Part shown: positions 56,688-64,000 of the stretch, piece by piece
How the letters are laid out: each line of letters opens with the position of its first letter
Position numbering within the stretch: position 1 is the stretch's first letter
Origin: Eulemur rufifrons
Taxonomy: Eukaryota > Chordata > Mammalia > Primates > Lemuridae
Length of the DNA: 64,000 nt
NCBI RefSeq assembly: GCF_041146395.1
Contig: NC_090989.1
Span: 239,744,843-239,808,842 of the forward strand
Direction of reading: 5' to 3'
Translations under genes and position numbers: made by a program
Notes under the pieces: model-generated
What the model was told of the DNA's origin: nothing
Seen by the model: only the letters and a program-made list of their open reading frames with translations
Database searches by the model: none

Positions 56688-59600
56688 GCTTTATTGAGAT
56701 ATAATTTGCGTAACATAAAATGTACCATCTTAAGTACACAATTCACTGACTTTTATAGAGTTGTGTAACCATCACCAAAATCCAGTTATAGAGCATTTGT
56801 CACTTCTTGGCCTTTTGACTAAGTTCAAGTGTAGAACATTTGCATTATGGCAAAAATATCAATCATCCCCATTTGTACTCAATCTTCACTCCCAGCCCCA
56901 GCCCTAGGCAACCATTAATGTGCTCTTGGTCTTTATAACTGTGTCCCTTCTGGACATTTCATATGAATGGAATCACATAAGATGTCATGTGTTTTGGTCT
57001 GGCTTCTTTCACTTAACACAATGTAATTGAGGTTCATCCATGTCGGACTATGTGTCAGCAGTTCATTCCTTTTTATTGTTGAATAGTATTACATTATATG
57101 GATATACCCAAATTTTGTTTATCCATTCACCAATTGATGGATATTCGAGTTGTTTCTACTTTGGGGGTATTATAAAAAATTATGCTATGAATATTTATGG
57201 AGAAGTCTGTGTAAACATATGTTTTCATTTATTCTTGAGTAGATACTGAGAAGTGGAATTGCTAGGTTGTACAGTAATCCTATGTTTAGCTTTTTAAGAT
57301 ACTGCCAAATTTTTCCAAAGTGGAAGTGCCATTTTACATTCCCACCAGCAATGCATGAATATTCTCATTTCTCCATGTCCTCACCAATGCTTGTTACTAT
57401 CTGGGTTTTCTTTATTATAAATATTCTGGTGGGTGTTTAGTTGTTATCTCGTAGTTTCATTTACCTTTCCCTAACAACTAATGATGATGAATATCTCTGC
57501 ATGTGCTTATTAGCCCTTCATCTATCTTTTTGTCAAAAAGCCTATTCAAATCTTTTGCCCATTTTAAAGTCAGGCTTTTGTCTTCTTATTGAATTCTAAG
57601 AGTTTTTCACATATTCTGGATACAAGTCTTATACCAGGTATGTGACTTATGTTTTCCAAGTCTGTCACTTACATTTTCATCTTCTTAATGTTGTCTTTCA
57701 AAGCACCCAAAGGTATAGAATTTTGATAAAGTCTGTTTTATGAATCATGCTTTTGATGCCATATCTAAGAAATCTTTGCCTATTCCAAGATATCATAGAT
57801 TTTCTCCTGTTTTATTTTAAAAGGTTCATAGTTGTAGCTACTACATTTAAGTTTCTGATCCTTTAATTTTTGAGTATGGTGTGGGGTAAAGGTCTAAGTT
57901 CATGTTTTCACATGTGGATATTCAACTACTCTGACACCATTTATCAAAAAGACTGTCTTTCCCACACTAAAGTGCCCAGGCATCTTTGTGACAAATCAAT
58001 TGACAATAGACATAAAGGTTTATTTCTGTACTCTCAATTCAGTTGCATTGGCTATTACATCTGTCTTTATGTCAATACCACACTGTCTTAATTACTGTAG
58101 CTTCTTAGTAAAGTTTTGAAACCATGAAGTATAAATGCTTTAGCTTTGTTCTTATTTTTCAAAAAAAAAAAAAAAAACTTTTAGCTATTCTGGTTTACTT
58201 CAATTTTATATATATAATTTAGGATCATCTTGCCAATTTCAAAAATAAAAATAAGCCTACTGGGATTTTGATAGGGATTGCACTGAACCTATAGATCAGT
58301 CTGGGACAAACTCCATCTTAATAGTATTGAATCTTCCATTCATGAACATAAATGTCTCACCATTCTTTAGATTTTATTTAATTTGTCTCAGCATTGTTTG
58401 GTAGTTTTCAGTGTATAAGTCTTACACTTATTTTTTTAAAAAACATTCCAAGTATTTTATTCATTTCGAGGCTACCGGGAAGAGAACTGTTTTCTTAAAT
58501 TTAGTTTGATTTTCGTTGCTAGGATACAGAAATATAATTGGTTTTTATATACTGCTCTCCAATACTGAAATCTTGCTGAACTCATTTATTATCTCTTTTA
58601 GTTTTTGTGAATTCCTTACTATTATCTTTATATAGGATTATGTTGTCTGAATAAAGACAGTTTCACATCTTCCTTTCAAATCTAGATCCATTTGTTTTTC
58701 TTGAATTATTGCACTGGCTAGAACCTCCAATATCATGTTGAATGGAAGTGGTGAGAGCTGACATACTAACCTAGCTTCCAATCTCTTAGAGAGAAGGCAT
58801 TCAGTCTTTCCATATTAAGTATGATGTTTTATAAGTAGACGGTTTTTTGTGGATGTCCTTTATCAGGCTGAGGAAGTTTCCTTGTTGTCCTAAGCTTGCT
58901 GAGAGCTTTTATGAGTATTGGACCTTACCAAATGCTTTCTATCAAGTAGCTGTCTGTTACTTTATTAATATGGCATATGACATTGATTTTCTGATGTTAC
59001 ACCAACCTTGCATTCCTGGAAGAAACCCCACAGTTTCAAAAGTACTGATTATTCTGTAGTTGTCTTTTAAATTAAGAGAAAAAAAATGTCTTTTAAATGA
59101 CTTAAGAGAAAAGTATACATTTACTTATTTACCAGTGCTCTTTATTTCTGTGTGCAGATTTGTGTCACCATCTGGCATCATTTCCTTCTAGCCTGAAGGA
59201 CTTCCTTTAGTATTACTTATAAGGCAAGTCAGCTAGCAACTAATACAATGTCTGTCAGTCTTTATTTGGGAATGTCTTTATTGTCCCTTCATTTCTGAAG
59301 AACATAAATATCACTGGATATAAAATTCTTGGTTGACATTTTCTTTCAGTACTTTGAGTATGTCAACCCACTGCCTGTAGTCCTCCATTGTATCTGAAGT
59401 AAACTCAGCTGTTAATGATATCATTTTTCTGCATGTGATGAGTTTTCTTTTTTCCAAATCTTTGTTTGCTTTCAATAGTTGAACTATGATGTCAATAGGT
59501 ATGGCCCTTTGTGTGTATTCTATTTATATTGTACTTCTTTATTGATAAATATTCTTCATGACATCTGAGAAGTTTCAGCAATTAACCCCTCAAATATTTT

Positions 59601-60180
59601 TTCTATCCCTTTCTCCTTTTGAGGGTACCATTATGAGCATATTGATATGCTTTATGGTATCTCACAAGGCTGAGTTTATTTTTTTCTATTCTTCAGATTG
59701 GATAATCTCTATTGACCTATCTTCTTCATTTCACTGATTCTTTTTTCTGCCAGCTCAAATCTGCTGTTGAGCCCCTATAACTTTTATTTTAGTTATTGCC
59801 CTTTCAACTGCAGTTTTTTTTTGTGATTCCCATTGTCTATTTGAGGAACAATTGCTGTCATACTTTATTTCTTTAAATATGGTTTCCTATTGTTCTTTAA
59901 ATATGTTTATAATAGCTAGTTTGAAGTATTTGTCTGCTAGGTCCAACATCTGTGCTCCTTCAGAGATACTTTTTACTTGACTGCTTTTTTGACTGTTTTC
60001 CCATGTGTGGATCATACTTCCCTGTTTCTTTTCATGTCTTATAATTTTCTGTTAAAAATGCAACACTTTAGATACTATGCTGTAGCAACTCTGGCTTTTG
60101 TTCCCCCTCTGGGATTTTTTTTTTCCTTGCATTCAGTGGCTTATCTGCACAAATTCTATAGAGTCTTATCTTCTCGACAG
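56688..60180 (-). mobile_element. Old L1, antisense, about 3.5 kb, from 3-prime UTR to 5-prime region
   Basis: It opens with the antisense L1M 3-prime end (AACAGCTTTATTGAGATATA, then GTTGTGTAACCATCACC). Next come CAGCAATGCATGAATATTC, AAGAAATCTTTGCCTATTCC and CTTAATTACTGTAGCTTCTT, which match L1 3-prime UTR and ORF2. From about 58,700 the wording is that of the ORF2 reverse transcriptase block (AACCTCCAATATCATGTTGA, GTGGTGAGAGCTGACATACT, AATATGGCATATGACATTGA). From 59,270 it is the ORF1/5-prime part. Stops are many and a few hundred bases of ORF2 are missing. It ends near 60180. Confidence 0.8.
56800..56832 (+). pseudogene. U2 snRNA retrocopy, 5-prime 33-bp fragment
   Basis: The sequence TCACTTCTTGGCCTTTTGAC continues TAAGTTCAAGTGT. 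It matches the first 34 or so bases of U2 snRNA (ATCGCTTCTCGGCCTTTTGG and onward as I recall) with about five mismatches. Direct repeats AGAGCATTTG (56790-56799) and AGAACATTTG (56833-56842) flank it. The host L1 reads on at both sides. This is a 3-prime-truncated snRNA insertion, the known form made by self-primed reverse transcription. Confidence 0.7.
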
Positions 60181-60199
60181 TATGTGGCCACTGATATTT

Positions 60200-62445
60200 T
60201 TGCTCATTTTTTCCTTTTTTTTTTTTTTTTTTTAATTATTTTTATTTTTAAGCTTGGCTTCCTAAGGGTCGCCCTATGTCAGCATAGTGTAGTGGTCACC
60301 CAATGACTGATCAGAAGTTATATTTGAATACGAGGAAGGGTTTCATCCTTTGCCAATGAATCTGTGTGTGGGTTAGGACACATACACACAAAGATCAGGC
60401 AGTTTACAAGTCTAAATTGGCTTTTATTTTTTCTGGGCTTTCTTATATCTCCTCTGCACAGGCACTAGGCCTCACATTTAGCCAGCGATGATGAGTAGAT
60501 AGGACCCTCTCTGATGTCCCTTGAGCCTGCACACACCTTTGCCCATTGTGCACAGCCTTCCAGATGACCAGCAATATGTATAAGCTTATCAAGGCCTAGC
60601 CCACGGAGATCGTTTGGATCTCCCTGTTAAATTTCTAGCAGGTTTGCTGGTCTTTTGCTTGCTACAGTTAGTACTACAACCTCTAACTCGAAAGCTGTTT
60701 TCCCTGATTTTTGCCATTGAGATCACTATTGTTTTTATCAAAACCCCTAGATATGCACTCTATTCCCGATCAAGTTAGACCCTACTGGCAGCAGAGCTGA
60801 TGTTTTCACAGTCTAGCCTGTGCCCAAGCAGAACTACCACACAGATGGAATAGTCGGGAGAGATGATAGAAGCAGTCCCAGGATAAAACATCAGACTTCC
60901 AGTGCTCATAACCAAAGGTTCAACAGTTTTTCTTACATAAATGTTGCTCAATTTTTTGTGTGCCTTTGGTTGATTTCTACAATCTTGAAATGGTTGATTT
61001 TTACCATTTTGTCTAGTTTCATCATTGCTTTTTGAAAAGAAGATTTGCCAAGCTCCTTACTTCACCACTCCAGAAGTCCTGACATATCCCCAGCCCCTGG
61101 CCCCAAGCACACTCTTAAGTTTATTTTAGGCCAATACTACTACCAACTATTTATTCAAAATTGGCTTCATTTTAATTGAAAATCTAATCTTTCTCCAAGA
61201 GCCATTAATGGCTCTATCAGCATCTTGAAAGCATTAGGGGCCGTAGAGGGAACCATCTTGCTGAATATAAACCACATGTTTCCCCCACCCCAGACTTTAG
61301 GCCTCACTGAAATGGGGGCACCTACCTATAGATGCCTACACGCTGCCTCAAGGTACTTGGGGGTGGGTAGGACAGGGCGTTTCTGGCCCTCTTCTGTGAT
61401 GGATGAAGTGTTAAGAAAACAGGTTCCTAAGCATAAAGCTGCCTCATGTGATTTCTGATACCCAACAATACAGTTGAAACCACATTATTATCCAGCCTCT
61501 GACTTCCTCCACCCAGCATTTATTACAGAAAACCTCCACAGGACCCTGAAAACCTCAGAATTCCACATGACAAACTATTCACACGCCAGTAAAGCCCTTT
61601 AGGGCCAGAGTGTCATGTGGGTAATTGGCAAGAACCTCTTTAAAAGGGATTCCATTCAATAATGTGTCTTTAAAAAAAAAAAACTTAGCTAAACCTAAAG
61701 CTGAGCATCAAGTAATTACACTCTCAATCTTTCCAATTGCACAGTGTTTTGAAAATGTCACAAATTACAACCAAATGCTGCTGGAGCATATTTTATTGGT
61801 GGTTTTCTGGACCCCAGTAAAGGTGCTGGCCATAAGAGTGGAAAGGAAAAAGTTTGCATATTTTTCCTGTGGAACCAATGTAAGCAGAGCATATAGAAAA
61901 AATATAGATGATACCCATTGAAATATATATATTTAATGATCTTGATCTTTGAGGGTTTTTTTGGGGGGGGGAAGAGAATCAATATATAGCCATAAGACAT
62001 GAATGTTGCAATGGAAAAGACGTGCTGAAGCAGCAAAGTTTTACAAGAGACAAGTCATCCAAGGGATGATATATCAAGAAATAAGGCAAGGGTGTGGCCA
62101 CTCAACACATGCATGAAGTTATTCAGGACTGACCCAAGGGCAGGGTAAATGTCATGGGCCTTCTCAAAACTCACTCTTGCTTCTGGCCAGGACCCACAGG
62201 CTAGGTGGGGATTTGTATAGATCTACTGCCAAACTCTGTCACCTGGAGTCCTTGTAAACAATGGTTCAGAATCATTCATTCATTTATTTATTCCTTCACT
62301 TGACACACCTTTGTTGTGCCACTCCTTATGTTAAATGCTGAAGATACAGACGTAGGGCATTCAAGGCCCAGTTCTGGAGGCCCTTACGTCATAGGGAAGC
62401 AGTGAAATAAATAAACCACTTAAATTAATAGAATCTGATAAGTAT
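60200..62445. other. SAXO1 intronic DNA, little recognised
   Basis: It begins with a 20-base T run, followed by text I cannot assign (60240-60810), single-copy-like DNA, an (AT) and G9 stretch at about 61920-61975, and an L2- or MIR-like piece at about 62275-62400. No exon is supported. Confidence 0.4.
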
Positions 62446-62448
62446 TTG

Positions 62449-62817
62449 CTATGGTCTGAATGTTTCTCAAAATTCATGTATTGAAACTTAATCCCCACTG
62501 TGATGGCATTAAGCGGGGAGGCCTTTGGGGTAATGATTAATTCATGAGGGCTCCACCCTGATGATTGGATTAGTGCCACCATTAAAGGGCTGGAGGGAAC
62601 TATCTTAGGACCTTTTTTGCCTTTTGCCTTTCACCATGTAAGGACACAGCAATAAGGCACCATCTCAGAAGCAGCGACCAGGCCTAACCAGACACCACAC
62701 TTGCCAGTGGCTTGATCTTGGGCTTCCCAGCCTCTAGAACTGTGAGAAATAAATCTATATTATTGATAAATTACCTGGTCTCAAGGATTTTGTTATAGGA
62801 GCACAAACAGAAAGACA
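62449..62817 (+). mobile_element. MaLR-type (MST/MLT-like) LTR, sense
   Basis: It starts TGCTATGGTCTGAATGTTTC, continues AATTCATGTATTGAAACTTA, ATTCATGAGGGCTCCACCCT and CTTGATCTTGGGCTTCCCAG, then CTAGAACTGTGAGAAATAAA and ends near CAAACAGAAAGACAGTA. The AATAAA near 62748 is the LTR polyadenylation signal. A 26-base A run follows at 62826. Confidence 0.8.
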
Positions 62818-62849
62818 GTATTACTCAAAAAAAAAAAAAAAAAAAAAAA

Positions 62850-64000
62850 AACAAACTATGAAGGCACATAGGTTGCAAACTGGTGCCAAGGGGTTAATCT
62901 AATTACAAATATGTTTCCTTTAACTACATACCAATTTGTTTTTAAATCTGATTTTCAGAGGAAAGCTATGAAATCCAACCTCACACGCATATGTTCCCAA
63001 AGCAAAAACTCTACCTATCTATGCATGCCTGGTTCTCAGAAGTGCAGTGGATACTTGACTGGTATTTGTTTATTAATTCTGTTTCAGTAGGCAAGCAGTT
63101 GACAGGTGCAAGAAGTTTAAGGAAAATGAAGGAGAAGAAAATAGGATTTTCTCAATTTTAACTTTATCAGTAGGGAAAAATCAGCCATGATTCCATTTTA
63201 GCAGTGGAATACTCGTTCTTCTATGATTTGCAAAGGACAGTTTGAGATGTAGCTGTGCAAAGAAAGGAACATGGGAAAGCTGGAGGTGGAAGAGATTAAA
63301 GCGTAAGTATCAGGTGGGTTTTTTTCTGTGTGTGTATTCTTATCTTGTTGGTTTTTTATGACAGCCACAGATACTCTGATTTTTTTTTACCTTTTTAAAA
63401 ATTTAAGACAGCCACAGAAGCTGTGATGTATTTTTATTTTGAGGGCTAAGTAGTCTCTCCCTGCACCTAGGGCAAGGTGGGGGAGAGAAACTGAGCCGAG
63501 CAGGCAGTTGTTCTAAAGAGCCTCTCACTGTGCCAAGACTCAGGAACCAAGGGGACCCACGAAGAGGGTGTGAAGGAAGGGGAGTTTGTAGCAGGACCTG
63601 TCCTATCTCCTGCCCCTATCCCCTACTCCCTCCCCCACTGGAGGAAAGCACTCTTCCACTTTCATTCCTCCATCCCACCTGTTCAGTGTCTGTAATGCCC
63701 TGTTTCTGGTCTTCCTGTAAACACTAGCTGAAAAGGGAAAAGAACACACTTTGTAGAGGGAAAAGTGCTACCCTACCATGAACCTGGTTGTATGGACTCC
63801 TTTGTAAAACACCCATATGGTATCTGCCAGAGAAGGGAGGGGTAATTGGCAAAGAAAAAGACAGATGCCTGACCCCTTGGAGCTTACAGTCTGGCCAAGG
63901 GGACAAATATTAAACAAAACTAATGAATGACAAGACAAAGAAGTGCAAGGCACCAGAGAGCATCCAGTCTGGCATGGGGGGAAGGTCTGGGAATGTGACA
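62850..64000. other. SAXO1 intronic DNA, nothing firm
   Basis: No exon is visible. The last part (63870-63960) has CTTGGAGCTTACAGTCTGGC, similar to a MIR/L2 tail, but it is too short to call. Confidence 0.4.

Overview
The window is nuclear DNA of a primate, most likely a strepsirrhine (lemur-like) primate. Coding DNA is split into short exons with GT-AG splice sites, and the rest is dense in Alu, L1, MIR, L2, LTR and DNA-transposon copies. Two antisense Alu copies (12475-12815 and 19631-19960) carry the variant middle segment I associate with lemur Alu elements. An L1 3-prime-end fragment at 16508-16604 and the L1 at 1-5579 also differ from human L1. No bacterial-type gene, operon or CRISPR array is present.

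Layout. 1-5579: the 5-prime end of a young L1 on the minus strand, with an intact ORF1, an ORF2 carrying one premature stop, and an unusual 5-prime UTR with six 71-bp tandem units and a pyrimidine-rich tract. 5580-23928: intronic DNA filled with nested old repeats. 23929-36657: the last seven exons of an ADAMTS-like gene on the plus strand, called ADAMTSL1. They encode an immunoglobulin domain, a linker exon, several thrombospondin type 1 repeats and a six-cysteine PLAC domain. The 3-prime UTR probably runs to about 39.04 kb. 39.05-53.6 kb: intergenic DNA with MIR, L2, a Tigger-type MITE, an ERV LTR with its primer-binding site, an Alu and a second LTR. 54004-55007: the last coding exon of SAXO1 on the minus strand, facing ADAMTSL1. 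55008-64000: probably SAXO1 intron, with MIRs, an old antisense L1 holding a U2 snRNA-like fragment, and a MaLR-type LTR.

The tail-to-tail pair ADAMTSL1 (+) / SAXO1 (-) agrees with the order I recall for human 9p22, which supports both paralogue assignments. The genes are functionally unrelated: ADAMTSL1 is a secreted matrix protein and SAXO1 an axonemal/centriolar microtubule-binding protein.

I found no new multi-gene system. The items most worth a second look are the tandem units inside the L1 5-prime UTR, a 234-bp in-frame candidate cassette exon in ADAMTSL1, a 260-bp sequence present twice 7 kb apart, a U2-derived retrocopy with target-site duplications, and an LTR with perfect 7-bp terminal inverted repeats plus PBS but no recognisable viral genes. 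Family names come from recognition by eye; no database was searched.
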